Source of the DNA: Candidatus Methylacidiphilales bacterium
GTDB taxonomy: Bacteria > Verrucomicrobiota > Verrucomicrobiia > Methylacidiphilales > JAAUTS01
DNA length: 35,969 nt
Assembly (NCBI GenBank): GCA_028713655.1
Contig: JAQTNW010000036.1
Span: forward strand, 1 to 35,969
Direction: 5' to 3'
In this document: piece by piece, positions 17,345 through 25,380 of the stretch
Position numbering within the stretch: position 1 is the stretch's first letter
Layout: each line of letters opens with the position of its first letter
The notes under the pieces: generated by a model
What the model saw: only the letters and a program-made list of their open reading frames with translations
Told to the model about the DNA's origin: nothing
Database searches by the model: none
Program-made: the position numbers and the translations under genes

Positions 17345-18307
17345 ATGCGAATTTTATCGGGTATCCAACCTTCCGGCGCGCCTCATTTGGGGAACTACTT
17401 CGGAATGATGCGTCCGGCGGTGGGGTTGCAGGCCCGGGGGGAATGCTTTTATTTTATTGCCGATTACCATGCCCTGACCACGACTGAGGATGCCGGGCTG
17501 TTGCGGGACAGGATTCGCGGTGTGGCCCTGGACTTTCTGGCTTGCGGGCTTAACCCTGAAAAGACAGTGTTTTTCCGGCAGAGCGCCGTGCCGGAGGTGC
17601 ATGAGCTGGCCTGGTATCTGTCGAATGTGACGCCGGTCGGGCTTCTGGAGCGCTGCCACAGTTATAAGGACAAGGTTGCGAAGGGTTTTTCCCCGAATCA
17701 CGGCCTTTTTGCCTATCCGGTTTTGATGGCGGCGGATATCCTGCTCTACGACGCGGACCTGGTTCCCGTGGGCAAGGACCAAAAACAGCATTTGGAGGTG
17801 GCGAGAGACATAGCGGCAAAGTTCAATGAAAGATTCGGGGCGGTTTTCAAAATTCCGGAGCCGGACATCCAGGAAGACGCGGCCACGCTTCCGGGCCTGG
17901 ACGGGCAGAAAATGTCCAAGTCCTACCATAACACCATTGAAATCTTTGCCTTGGAGAAGGAATTTCGTAAAAAGGTGATGTCGATCAAAACCGACTCCAC
18001 GCCGGTGGAATCGCCCAAGCCGCTTGAAAACTCGGTGATTCTGGCTCTTGCGCGTTGTGTGGCCAGCGCGGAGCAGACGGCTGAAATGACCGCCAGCATG
18101 CAAAAGGGCGGAAAAGGCTACGGGGAGTACAAGCAGCAGCTTTTTGAATGGCTCTGGCTGTATTTTGAGCCGATGCGGATGCGGCGCGCGGAGCTGGAGG
18201 CAAGACCGGGTTACGTGGATTCGGTGCTGGAACGGGGCGCCGCCACGGCGCGGGCGCAGGCGGGCGGTGTTTTGGAGCGGGTGCGGAAGGCCGTGGGTAT
18301 TCTTTGA
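17345..18307 (+). CDS. trpS: Tryptophanyl-tRNA synthetase
   Basis: The class I synthetase charges tRNA-Trp. The 320-residue product has normal length. The HIGH-like motif is GAPHLGNYFG (11-20) and the KMSKS motif is intact at 189-193. Other hallmarks: FYFIADYHALTT, LERCHSYKDK, GLFAYPVLMAADILLYDAD (19 residues) and VPVGKDQKQHLE. The open frame extends to 17306 but the protein begins properly at MRILSGIQPSG (ATG 17345), preceded by a weak TAGG. It leads a compact plus-strand series ending at 24101, with scpA 16 nt after its stop. Confidence 0.95.
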   Translation: MRILSGIQPSGAPHLGNYFGMMRPAVGLQARGECFYFIADYHALTTTEDAGLLRDRIRGVALDFLACGLNPEKTVFFRQSAVPEVHELAWYLSNVTPVGLLERCHSYKDKVAKGFSPNHGLFAYPVLMAADILLYDADLVPVGKDQKQHLEVARDIAAKFNERFGAVFKIPEPDIQEDAATLPGLDGQKMSKSYHNTIEIFALEKEFRKKVMSIKTDSTPVESPKPLENSVILALARCVASAEQTAEMTASMQKGGKGYGEYKQQLFEWLWLYFEPMRMRRAELEARPGYVDSVLERGAATARAQAGGVLERVRKAVGIL

Positions 18308-18323
18308 AAAATTTGAAACTATT

Positions 18324-19133
18324 ATGATGGATTTGGAAACAGCCGATTGGAAGATCAAGCTCCCCGTTTTTGAGGGGCCGCTCGACCTCCTCCTCTATTT
18401 GATCAAGAAGGAGGAGGTGGATATTTACCAGGTGGAGCTGGATAAAATTTGCGACCAGTATCTCGCCTATCTGGGCGCCTTGCGCGACATGGAACTGGAG
18501 GTGGCCGGGGAATTTCTGGTCATCGCCGCCACGCTGGTTTACATCAAAAGCCGCAGCCTGCTGCCGGAAGACCAGCAGTTGACCGCTGAGGAGGACGAGG
18601 AAGGGGAGGACCCGCGCTGGGAGCTGATCCGCCAACTGGTGGAGTACAAAAAGTTCAAGGACGCCGCGGGCCAGTTGGGCGAGATGCAGCAGTTGCAGGA
18701 GCGCTTGTCCTATCGGGATGTTATACCCGATTTGCCCAAGTCCAAGGAACCCGGCCTGGGTGACGTGGGCGTGTTCGACCTGGTCAAGGCCTTCCAAAAG
18801 ATCCTCCAGCGCGCCCGCGAGCGCGAGGGATTCAAGGAAATCCACGAAGACCGCTTTACCGTCAGCGAAAAGATCGAGATGATCCTGAACCGGATCCAAA
18901 CCGACCAGGTGATCCCATTTGAGAGCTTGTTTTCGGATTTAAGCTCGCGCACGGAGATTGTCGTGACATTTCTGGCGGTGCTGGAACTGGTCCGCCTCAA
19001 GCAGATCCGCGTCGCGCAATCTGAAAGTTTCGGCGAAATCGATCTGGTCCGCATCGATTCCGGTTTTCCGCCCGCGTCCCGGGTCGGAACAGAGCCCGAT
19101 CCGCAAAACCCCGGCCAACCCATCATTGAATAA
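18324..19133 (+). CDS. scpA: Segregation and condensation protein A (kleisin)
   Basis: ScpA is the kleisin that bridges the two heads of the SMC dimer in the bacterial condensin complex. The 269-residue product starts with the conserved FEGPLDLLLYLIKKEEVDIYQV region (around residues 14-35), continues with AGEFLVIAATLVYIKSR, an acidic linker (EEDEEGEDPR) and a C-terminal winged-helix part with the VVTFLAVLELVRLKQI segment. A double ATG allows a start at 18324 or 18327; the first was taken. scpB follows after 9 nt. The SMC partner gene is in the same window at 31.7 kb. Confidence 0.94.
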   Translation: MMDLETADWKIKLPVFEGPLDLLLYLIKKEEVDIYQVELDKICDQYLAYLGALRDMELEVAGEFLVIAATLVYIKSRSLLPEDQQLTAEEDEEGEDPRWELIRQLVEYKKFKDAAGQLGEMQQLQERLSYRDVIPDLPKSKEPGLGDVGVFDLVKAFQKILQRAREREGFKEIHEDRFTVSEKIEMILNRIQTDQVIPFESLFSDLSSRTEIVVTFLAVLELVRLKQIRVAQSESFGEIDLVRIDSGFPPASRVGTEPDPQNPGQPIIE

Positions 19134-19142
19134 ATCGAATTT

Positions 19143-19766
19143 ATGGAATTGATCCGCATTGTTGAAGCCATTTTATTTACGGCTAATAAACCGTTAGATT
19201 TGGAGGAATTGACCCGCCTGGTCCGCGAGGGCGCGCAGGCCGAGCCGCTCCTGCAGCCCTCGGTCGAGGCGTCGGAGGACGAGGTGCGCGGGGCTGTCGA
19301 TCAATTGAAGGCGGAACTGGAGGGGCGCAGCATGATGGTGCAGGAAGTGGCGGGGGGATACCGCATGGCCACGCGTGATGGGTTTGCCTCATGGATGAAG
19401 GTTTTGTTCGATGTGGCCCGCCCGCCCAAGCTCAGCCAGCCCGCCTTGGAAACGCTCGCGGTGATCGCCTACCGGCAGCCGATCTCCCGCGCGGAGATCG
19501 AGGCCGTGCGCGGAGTCGCCGTGGGCGGCGTTTTGGAGACGCTGGTGGACCGGGGCGTGGTGCGTGTGGCGGGACGCGCGGATGTGCCCGGACGCCCCCT
19601 GATTTATGAAACAACGGACTATTTTCTCGAGCATTTCGGACTAAGGGCCCTGAATGATCTGCCGAATGTTGAGGAACTCAAACGGGTTAAATTGCCGGAC
19701 CCGGCATCGGACGACTCCAGCAAGCAACAAGAACTTATTCATGAACCTGCAGAAAATCAGGGATAA
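19143..19766 (+). CDS. scpB: Segregation and condensation protein B
   Basis: ScpB dimerises and binds the central part of ScpA to regulate the SMC complex. The 207-residue protein has two winged-helix domains: the first with RIVEAILFTANKPLDLEEL, the second with PKLSQPALETLAVIAYRQPI, followed by the IEAVRGV block and the typical end with LIYETTDYFLEHFGLRALNDLP. This matches the ScpB family closely. The 3' end overlaps the next gene by 26 nt, in a different frame. Confidence 0.94.
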   Translation: MELIRIVEAILFTANKPLDLEELTRLVREGAQAEPLLQPSVEASEDEVRGAVDQLKAELEGRSMMVQEVAGGYRMATRDGFASWMKVLFDVARPPKLSQPALETLAVIAYRQPISRAEIEAVRGVAVGGVLETLVDRGVVRVAGRADVPGRPLIYETTDYFLEHFGLRALNDLPNVEELKRVKLPDPASDDSSKQQELIHEPAENQG

Positions 19767-20589
19767 AATCGACGCCATTGACTCGGACCTGCTGCGCCTT
19801 TTAAACGAGCGCTGCCGGTTGTCCGAGGAGGTGGGGAAGCTGAAGCTTGCCTCCGGCCGGGCTGTGTTTGCTCCGGACCGGGAGGAAATGCTGTTGCGGC
19901 GCCTGGTCCGGCAAAACAAAGGGCCGATCGGGGCCGGGTCCTTGCGCGCGATTTACCGGGAGATTCTCTCGGCTTCGCGCAGCCGTCAAAAGCAGATGAC
20001 GATCTGTTATTTTGGCCCGAAGGGCGCCTCCTGTCATCGGGCTGCGACGGAACGTTTCGGGGCCGCTGATAAATTTGTATCCAAACGCAGCATCCCCGAG
20101 GTGTTTGGTGTGCTTCAGCGCGGCGAGGTGGATGCCAGTGTGGTGCCGTCCGGAAATTTGAGCGATGGGACGGGCGATCAGGTGAACGATATGCTGGTAA
20201 CCTCGGACCTGCTGATCTGTGGTGAAATTTATCCGCGGAGACGGCATGCGAACATTCACGAAGCGTGCCGCAACCGGGAGTGCCATTTCATTTTGAGCCG
20301 GGAAATGCCGCCGCCTTCCGGCCATGACAAAACCAGCCTCCTGCTTGCGGTTGAAAATGAGGCGGGGGCCTTGGATCGGGTGCTTCGCTTGTTTGCAGAG
20401 CAGGACTTGAACATTGAAAAAATCGAGTCCCGTCCCTCTGCCACAGGCAAACCGGAATATTTGTTTTTTGTTGATGTCAAAGGACATAGCCAGCAACCTA
20501 AACTCAGAAAGGCGCTGGGCCAGATTCGCAAAAAAACACGTTGGCTAAAAATCCTGGGTTCCTATCCGCAAGCGCAACATCATGTCTAA
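19741..20589 (+). CDS. P-protein homologue: chorismate mutase plus degenerate prephenate dehydratase plus ACT domain
   Basis: The 282-residue product has the domain order of bifunctional PheA (~360-390). Residues 1-80 form an AroQ-type chorismate mutase (LQKIRDKIDAIDSDLLRLL, with LNERCRLSEEVGKLK). Residues 87-187 resemble prephenate dehydratase but are short: GPKGASCHRAA, then VVPSGN (134-139) where active enzymes have VVP(I/V)EN, then GEIY followed after about 20 residues by CHFIL (181-185), where active enzymes have TRF after about 100. Residues 196-275 are an ACT domain with ESRP at 229-232. About 85 residues and the catalytic Glu and Thr are absent. The frame is intact and the gene overlaps both neighbours, so it is not a decayed remnant. 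Dehydratase activity is unlikely; a Phe-regulated chorismate mutase or regulator is possible. Start ATG 19741 gives the standard mutase N-terminus. Confidence 0.82.
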   Translation: MNLQKIRDKIDAIDSDLLRLLNERCRLSEEVGKLKLASGRAVFAPDREEMLLRRLVRQNKGPIGAGSLRAIYREILSASRSRQKQMTICYFGPKGASCHRAATERFGAADKFVSKRSIPEVFGVLQRGEVDASVVPSGNLSDGTGDQVNDMLVTSDLLICGEIYPRRRHANIHEACRNRECHFILSREMPPPSGHDKTSLLLAVENEAGALDRVLRLFAEQDLNIEKIESRPSATGKPEYLFFVDVKGHSQQPKLRKALGQIRKKTRWLKILGSYPQAQHHV

Positions 20590-22657
20590 AGATTCCGAGC
20601 ATGAAAAAAAGAGTCTGTTCGCCGGCCTGAAAGCACTCTTTCGGCCTGAGAAGGAGGATTTCGTCCCGAAGCCGATTGTACCACCGGCACCCGTTGCGCC
20701 ATCGTCCGCACAACCCGCAAAGCCCCAGACCTTGCCTGGAGGCGAACCGTCGCTTGATTTGGCAAATGAGATGTCCGTTTTTGCGAAGCCCCCAACACTG
20801 GGCCGAAGCGTTACGGAGCGGATTACTCTGCCCAAGGAACAGCCTCCATCCCCGGATCTGGCCGCGGAGTTTGAGTTCCTCCGGCCCGGCGGAGCCGAAA
20901 TTGAAGAAACCGTTCCGGCACCCAAGCCTCCGGACGTTCACATGGCAAAGGATCCCTTGTCGCCACCGCCGCCTCTGCCGCCGGGACCTGCAGTTTCCAG
21001 GCCGCCTGTTGAAGCAAGGATTGCTCCGCCTCCGATTCCGCCGCAAAAAAGCGGCGAGCCTGAAAAGCCGAAGGCGACAATTCCGGGAACAGTGCCCGAG
21101 CCTCCCCAGTCGGCCAAAAAGGAAGAGCTGCCTCTTCCCAGAGGGCCCGTCAGGAGCGGCAGAGTCATGGCGCCTGAACTGGCAGTCCAGATGAGGCGGA
21201 CGGCCCCGCCTGCGCCACCCGCGCCGCCGCCGGTTCCAGTCAAACAGGAAGAGCTAAAAAAGGAGCCGATATCCGAGGCCAAGGGGAAAACCGTTCCTCT
21301 CGTCAAACCGCCTGTGGAAACTTTAAAATCCGAAGCAGGCGCCGTTCAGCCCACTGCAGTCCCATCCGATGAATTCCGGACCTTCAGCGGCGCTGAACTT
21401 GATAAAATCCGCATGCCGGCCGAGAGCGGGAAACCTGCCGCTGGCTCGAAGCAGACGGTCAGGCGCGTCGAACTGGAAGCCAACCGCGAACGCAAGAAAA
21501 AGCCCAGGGTGATCCTGCCTCCGCCTGAAGCACCTCCCCGCAGGCGGTTCCACTTCATGGTGCCCGAGTTTCCACGCTCCGTGCGCTGGTGGGCGCTGGG
21601 GCTTGTGCTGTTGGGGGTTGGAATCGGAACTTATCTCTATTTACGCGAGACAAGTGTTATTGCGCATGTGGTTCCCGGAGACCTGCAGATCGTTGACCGT
21701 CCGGCTGTGGTTTATAATTTTACGGGCAAACTGAGCCTGTTGAAATCGGATTATGCCAAGCGGGTACATCCGCTGGAAGAACAGTTGAAAGGCATCGAAG
21801 ACGACCTCGCGGCCGCCCAGGCGGACATGGCGGGACGGCAGGAAAGAAAAAAGTCGCTCGAAGGCCAGATTTCTGGATTGGAGGCGGAAATCCCGAGATA
21901 TGTCGATGCCAGCCAGACTGAGCTGGATGCCCTGTGGAAAACCCAGGGTGCTGCGCTTGACAGGGAGTATGCCGACACAAAGGAATCGTTGCAGAAGGAA
22001 ATCGAAGACCGTGCAAAAAAATGCGGGCTGAAATACGAAAGAAACAAGGATATCGATGCGTTGGAAGTCGCGGTCAATTCGTACAAACTCTCCCTTTATG
22101 CCGCGCCCAAGGGGGTGAAAGTGGACGAGGAACGGGCGTTTGGCGAAGATATCCTAAGTCGCTGGAAAAAGTTTGAAGCGGATTGGCAGATCCGCCAGGC
22201 CGCCATCAAGGCGAAAGCCCTGGAAATCAAAAAGGAGCCCGCTCCAAAAATCGATGAGACGCGCGCCAGGATTGACGGCTTTAAGACCGATCTCTCGTCG
22301 CTTGAAACGGAATTGGTGTCCCTTCAGGACGAAGTGGATCGCTATTCGCAGGCGAAGAAGGAGATGGAAGGGCAGATCGAGGTCATTGTGCGGCAGTTTG
22401 TCACGGATCTGCTCGCAGCCCCGAATGATTTCATCAAGATGAAATACCCCATTGAAGCGGATGCGACAGTTCAAATGCACAACCTCCAGGACAAGTCGCT
22501 GGACCTGCCTCCCGGCAACTACATCTTTTTTGTCCAGGCCAAATCCCCGGATCAGATTTACTGGGCGATGAAGGAATTTGCCATCAAGGAGTATGAGAGG
22601 ACGCAAATCGACATTACGCGGCAGGATTTTGTCCCGGCGCGCTCCTTCCTCAAGTAA
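20582..22657 (+). CDS. Proline-rich single-pass membrane protein with coiled coil (function unknown)
   Basis: I do not recognise this 691-residue protein. Residues 1-330 are a cytoplasmic-type low-complexity region rich in Pro, Lys, Glu and Ala, including runs such as SPPPPLPPGP and APPAPPAPPPVPV. A basic patch (320-335) precedes one transmembrane helix at ~336-354 (WWALGLVLLGVGIGTYLYL). Residues ~385-605 are long charged helices that look like coiled coil, and the last ~80 residues have a beta-rich, carboxypeptidase-regulatory-like feel (LDLPPGNYIFFVQAK). The topology suggests an N-terminal disordered cytoplasmic tail and a periplasmic stalk. It overlaps the pheA-like gene by 8 nt and is followed by prmA after 10 nt. 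Confidence 0.8.
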   Translation: MSKDSEHEKKSLFAGLKALFRPEKEDFVPKPIVPPAPVAPSSAQPAKPQTLPGGEPSLDLANEMSVFAKPPTLGRSVTERITLPKEQPPSPDLAAEFEFLRPGGAEIEETVPAPKPPDVHMAKDPLSPPPPLPPGPAVSRPPVEARIAPPPIPPQKSGEPEKPKATIPGTVPEPPQSAKKEELPLPRGPVRSGRVMAPELAVQMRRTAPPAPPAPPPVPVKQEELKKEPISEAKGKTVPLVKPPVETLKSEAGAVQPTAVPSDEFRTFSGAELDKIRMPAESGKPAAGSKQTVRRVELEANRERKKKPRVILPPPEAPPRRRFHFMVPEFPRSVRWWALGLVLLGVGIGTYLYLRETSVIAHVVPGDLQIVDRPAVVYNFTGKLSLLKSDYAKRVHPLEEQLKGIEDDLAAAQADMAGRQERKKSLEGQISGLEAEIPRYVDASQTELDALWKTQGAALDREYADTKESLQKEIEDRAKKCGLKYERNKDIDALEVAVNSYKLSLYAAPKGVKVDEERAFGEDILSRWKKFEADWQIRQAAIKAKALEIKKEPAPKIDETRARIDGFKTDLSSLETELVSLQDEVDRYSQAKKEMEGQIEVIVRQFVTDLLAAPNDFIKMKYPIEADATVQMHNLQDKSLDLPPGNYIFFVQAKSPDQIYWAMKEFAIKEYERTQIDITRQDFVPARSFLK

Positions 22658-22667
22658 TCCCAAATCC

Positions 22668-23510
22668 GTGGATGTCTGGTCCCGGATGATTCCGGCGCGC
22701 TGGGAGGATGCTTGGATCGAGCGTCTTGTTTGGTCCGGCAGAGAAAATTGCGTCGTAACCCATTTGCCCGGGCATAAAACCGCCCGGGTGGAGGTTTACA
22801 GCCAGACAGCTTCCTCTTTGCGAAAACTTCAACATGCCTTCGGCGGCAAGGTGGTCCGCAGGCGCGCCGCCGCCTGGATGGCCTCGCAGCACCGCCATTT
22901 TTATCTGCCGCTGCCGCCGTATTTGTGTCTGGCTTCGGAAGCCTCCGCAGTGCCCGTGCCGCATCGCCGGTTGCCGCGGCTGATAATTCCGGCGGGGATC
23001 GCCTTTGGGACGGGAGAGCACGCCACCACCGCGATGTGCCTGCGCCGGCTATTGCGGCATCTTCCGGAAAAACCCGGAAATGTTTTGGATGCGGGAACCG
23101 GGAGCGGAATACTCGCGCTCGCGGCCGGACTGCTGGGGCATCGGGTGACCGGCGTGGATTTTGATCCGGACAGCATCCGGGTGGCCCGGGAAAATGCGGC
23201 GGGCAATGAACGGATTCCGGAGGTCCGCTGGGTTTGTTCTGATATTTTGCGCTTCAAGCCGGACCGGAAGTTTGATCTGATTGTGGCGAATCTTTTTTCC
23301 GATTTGTTGGGGAAAGCCCTGCCGCGATTCCGCCGCTGGCTGAAGAGGGAGGGGAAGTTGATTGTTTCCGGAATTTTGCGCGATCAGGAAGCGACGGTGA
23401 TTAATGCGCTAAAGAAGAACGGCTTTACCGTACGGGAACGCCTCCGCAAGGGGAAATGGATTTGTTTGGTGGCTGTAATACCTCTTGGCTCCAGAGGCGG
23501 TTTATGCTAG
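22668..23510 (+). CDS. prmA: Ribosomal protein L11 methyltransferase-like protein
   Basis: This SAM-dependent methyltransferase resembles PrmA, which trimethylates ribosomal protein L11. With the GTG start at 22668 it has 280 residues; the next in-frame start is ATG 22686. Visible: FGTGEHATT (113-121), a PrmA hallmark; SAM motif I VLDAGTGSGIL (139-149); the acidic end of strand 2, GVDFDPDSI; and VANLFSDLL (206-214), where PrmA usually has N(I/L)LA. The N-terminal third is a poor match to the PrmA L11-binding domain, so another protein substrate is conceivable. It is the sixth gene of the trpS-led series. Confidence 0.8.
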   Translation: MDVWSRMIPARWEDAWIERLVWSGRENCVVTHLPGHKTARVEVYSQTASSLRKLQHAFGGKVVRRRAAAWMASQHRHFYLPLPPYLCLASEASAVPVPHRRLPRLIIPAGIAFGTGEHATTAMCLRRLLRHLPEKPGNVLDAGTGSGILALAAGLLGHRVTGVDFDPDSIRVARENAAGNERIPEVRWVCSDILRFKPDRKFDLIVANLFSDLLGKALPRFRRWLKREGKLIVSGILRDQEATVINALKKNGFTVRERLRKGKWICLVAVIPLGSRGGLC

Positions 23511-23519
23511 GATTTTGAA

Positions 23520-24101
23520 GTGGTGAAAAAATTAGGGCTGATTTTTTGCGTCTGGGCGCTCGCGGGGACTGCGGCAAGGGCGGGCCTTTCGGATGCGGGT
23601 GCGGATACCGGGCGCAATTTCCAACCGAGCAAGCTCACGGATTATTCAAAGATGGTGTTTTCAACGAAGGAATTCTCAACCAAAACGCTGAATGAAAAGG
23701 AGTCCTCGGAGTTTGACCCCAAACGACTGTCTGGTTTCGGCACCTGGGATAACAAGGAGTTCAAGGGCACTTACAACACAAAAGAGTTCCAGGGTGTTTC
23801 CACCTATGCGGTTTCTTCCAAGTCGCCTTATTCCGCGTTAAATACCTACAATCCCGGCGGCAAGGAAATCAAAGGCAAGGTGCTGGAATTTCAGCCTGCG
23901 CGCGAGTCCGGCCAGATGACCAATTTTGCGGACAAAAAATTTCCAGGTAAAGGGATGGACGAGCGTTATAGCGGGCCCGAGCTGAAGGTCATTTCCAAGG
24001 AAGTCAAAGTCATCAATGACACCTTGAAAAACAAGGACGATCTCAAGGACCAGCGCCTGAGCATGGATCAGATCCGCGAGATACTGAACAAGAACAAGTA
24101 G
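23520..24101 (+). CDS. Small exported protein with repeated KEF motifs (function unknown)
   Basis: The 193-residue product starts at GTG (two in tandem, 23520 and 23523), with AGGA 7-10 bases before. A signal peptide is evident: KK, a hydrophobic core and TAARA cleavage after residue 21. The mature protein is hydrophilic, with a loosely repeated motif: STKEF (48-52), DNKEF (77-81), NTKEF (86-90) and ADKKF (137-141), each set in Ser/Thr/Tyr/Gly-rich sequence, and a charged C-terminal helix. No family was recognised. The gene closes the trpS series; only one base separates its stop from the stop of the convergent BsuPI-domain gene. Confidence 0.75.
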   Translation: MVKKLGLIFCVWALAGTAARAGLSDAGADTGRNFQPSKLTDYSKMVFSTKEFSTKTLNEKESSEFDPKRLSGFGTWDNKEFKGTYNTKEFQGVSTYAVSSKSPYSALNTYNPGGKEIKGKVLEFQPARESGQMTNFADKKFPGKGMDERYSGPELKVISKEVKVINDTLKNKDDLKDQRLSMDQIREILNKNK

Positions 24102-24102
24102 G

Positions 24103-24681
24103 TTAGGGCTTGATGGTCAGGGTGCCTTCAGCCGAAATTTCAGGATAATTGGCCAGGATCATCTTCACATTGTAGGTGCCGGGCTTGGCGCTATTGAAAA
24201 GCTTTTCGATCGGGATTTGGCAATTGTAGGTGAGGGTTTCACCGTGATTCACAAAGCTTTTGCCCGTTGTTTGCTCAAATATCTTGTCGCCGGACCAGAG
24301 GTAGATCAGTTGGTCCTTGCCTTCAGTGACGGCGACGTCGTAGCGCTGCGCGTCGGGAAAGGAAAGAATGTAATTTTTCTTGCCCGCGTTTTTAACCTTG
24401 AAGGTGACCTTGACATCCGTTGGGGCAACGGTCGCCTGCTCCGCGGCCGAAGGCGTCTTTGACAGACTGTTGGGTTGAATGAGCAACTCCGCCTGAAAAT
24501 CCTTCAGGTTGACTTCATTGGCCTTTTGCACCCGTTCCGGGTCTCCTGCAAAGATGGAAAAGCGCTTCCCGGGCGGATTGATGAATTGATTCGGGACCGA
24601 TTGGCGGCTGGGGTTGACGTCGATTGCCGCCGCCCGGACGGCCAGGATCAGCAGTAAAACTGCGCTGGGTTGCCATTTCAT
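24103..24681 (-). CDS. Exported BsuPI-domain protein
   Basis: The 192-residue protein has a signal peptide (residues 1-19) and a C-terminal beta-sandwich resembling the BsuPI intracellular proteinase inhibitor domain (residues ~85-190). Key points are VKNAGKKNYILSFPDAQRYD, the YLWSGDKIFEQ segment and the LTYNCQIPIEKL strand, in the order seen in that family. The fold is also used by other Ig-like modules in secreted proteins, so inhibitor activity is not implied. It diverges from the SecD-like gene over a 77-bp spacer. Confidence 0.75.
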   Translation of the reverse strand: MKWQPSAVLLLILAVRAAAIDVNPSRQSVPNQFINPPGKRFSIFAGDPERVQKANEVNLKDFQAELLIQPNSLSKTPSAAEQATVAPTDVKVTFKVKNAGKKNYILSFPDAQRYDVAVTEGKDQLIYLWSGDKIFEQTTGKSFVNHGETLTYNCQIPIEKLFNSAKPGTYNVKMILANYPEISAEGTLTIKP

Positions 24682-24758
24682 TGAGGATTAGAATAAACAT
24701 CCCCGGCCAGGATTCAATTTTTTTGCTTTTATTTCTTTGTTCCGCTTTAATCAAGGGC

Positions 24759-25208
24759 ATGCGCATCAAAATTCTCGCGGTTGCGTTCTGGGGAGTTTTT
24801 CTGTCTGCCGCCATCGCCGGCAGTTCCAAGCCGGGGTTTGTTCTGCGGTTTTATTTGCAGTCCACCACGCAGACGGGGAGTAATTGGACGCTCGTTGAAG
24901 TGCCCGATCCACCCCAGACCATCGCGATCGAAAAATACGGTTTTCTCTCTGAAAAATACATAGACAAGGCCACTCTTCTGCCGGATGGGACGACTTTAAT
25001 CCAGTTCGACAGCATAGGCGTGAATGTTCTCAATACGACCACGAGCGCAAACATCGGAAAAATCATGGTGGTGGTCTGTAACAACCGTGTGATTTACGCC
25101 CCGGTTATCGATCAACCGCTGACTCAGGGACGCATCATGCTGCCTGGAATCCAGCCTGAGGAACTCAAGCAACTCAGGGAATATATAGAGAAACACAAGA
25201 AGGGGTAA
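24759..25208 (+). CDS. Small exported protein resembling the SecD P1 head domain
   Basis: The 149-residue protein has a signal peptide (cleavage after AAIA at 17-20) and no membrane segment afterwards. The mature part resembles the SecDF P1 head: ANIGKIMVVVCNNRVIYAPVI (residues ~97-117) parallels the family's N(V/I)GKRLAIVLDGKV(L/Y)SAPVI pattern, followed by a glycine turn and LPG. SecD proper is ~500 residues with six membrane helices; none of those are here. It may be an orphan periplasmic protein that arose from SecD. The start ATG 24759 was preferred over upstream frames because it opens directly into the signal peptide. Confidence 0.72.
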   Translation: MRIKILAVAFWGVFLSAAIAGSSKPGFVLRFYLQSTTQTGSNWTLVEVPDPPQTIAIEKYGFLSEKYIDKATLLPDGTTLIQFDSIGVNVLNTTTSANIGKIMVVVCNNRVIYAPVIDQPLTQGRIMLPGIQPEELKQLREYIEKHKKG

Positions 25209-25345
25209 GCAGTGGAAAGGGAGGGGTCTATAGCATTATGAAATGTTTAAGCCAGATTGGGGGGATCAATAATAAGCGCTGCTTATCTTTAATTGCGGAT
25301 GTTTCACCCTGTAATTGCTAGTTGCAACAAAGTCTCAATTTCCTT

Positions 25346-25373
25346 TTGCGTAATCCCCGATCTGTTCTATAGT
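25346..25373 (+). promoter_or_regulatory. Candidate sufC promoter giving an almost leaderless mRNA
   Basis: TTGCGT (25346-25351) and TATAGT (25368-25373) are separated by 16 bases. The expected start is at about 25380, one base before the sufC ATG (25381). There is no Shine-Dalgarno in this stretch. An upstream inverted repeat ATAAGC-GCT-GCTTAT (25272-25286) might be an operator or the end of the preceding unit. Confidence 0.4.
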
Positions 25374-25380
25374 TTTGTCG

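Noticed and set aside
17142-17408. An 88-codon frame overlapping the start of trpS.
   Set aside because: Its sequence is derived from the repeat-like spacer and runs out of frame into trpS; no ribosome-binding site.
19741-20589. Interpreting the pheA-like gene as a frameshifted pseudogene.
   Set aside because: The frame is continuous through mutase, residual dehydratase and ACT domains, and both ends overlap neighbours in the usual operon manner, so an in-frame loss is the better reading.
25272-25286. ATAAGC-GCT-GCTTAT as a terminator or Fe-S regulator site.
   Set aside because: Only 6 pairs, no true T-run, and no match to the IscR or Fur patterns I know; kept only as a remark under the sufC promoter.
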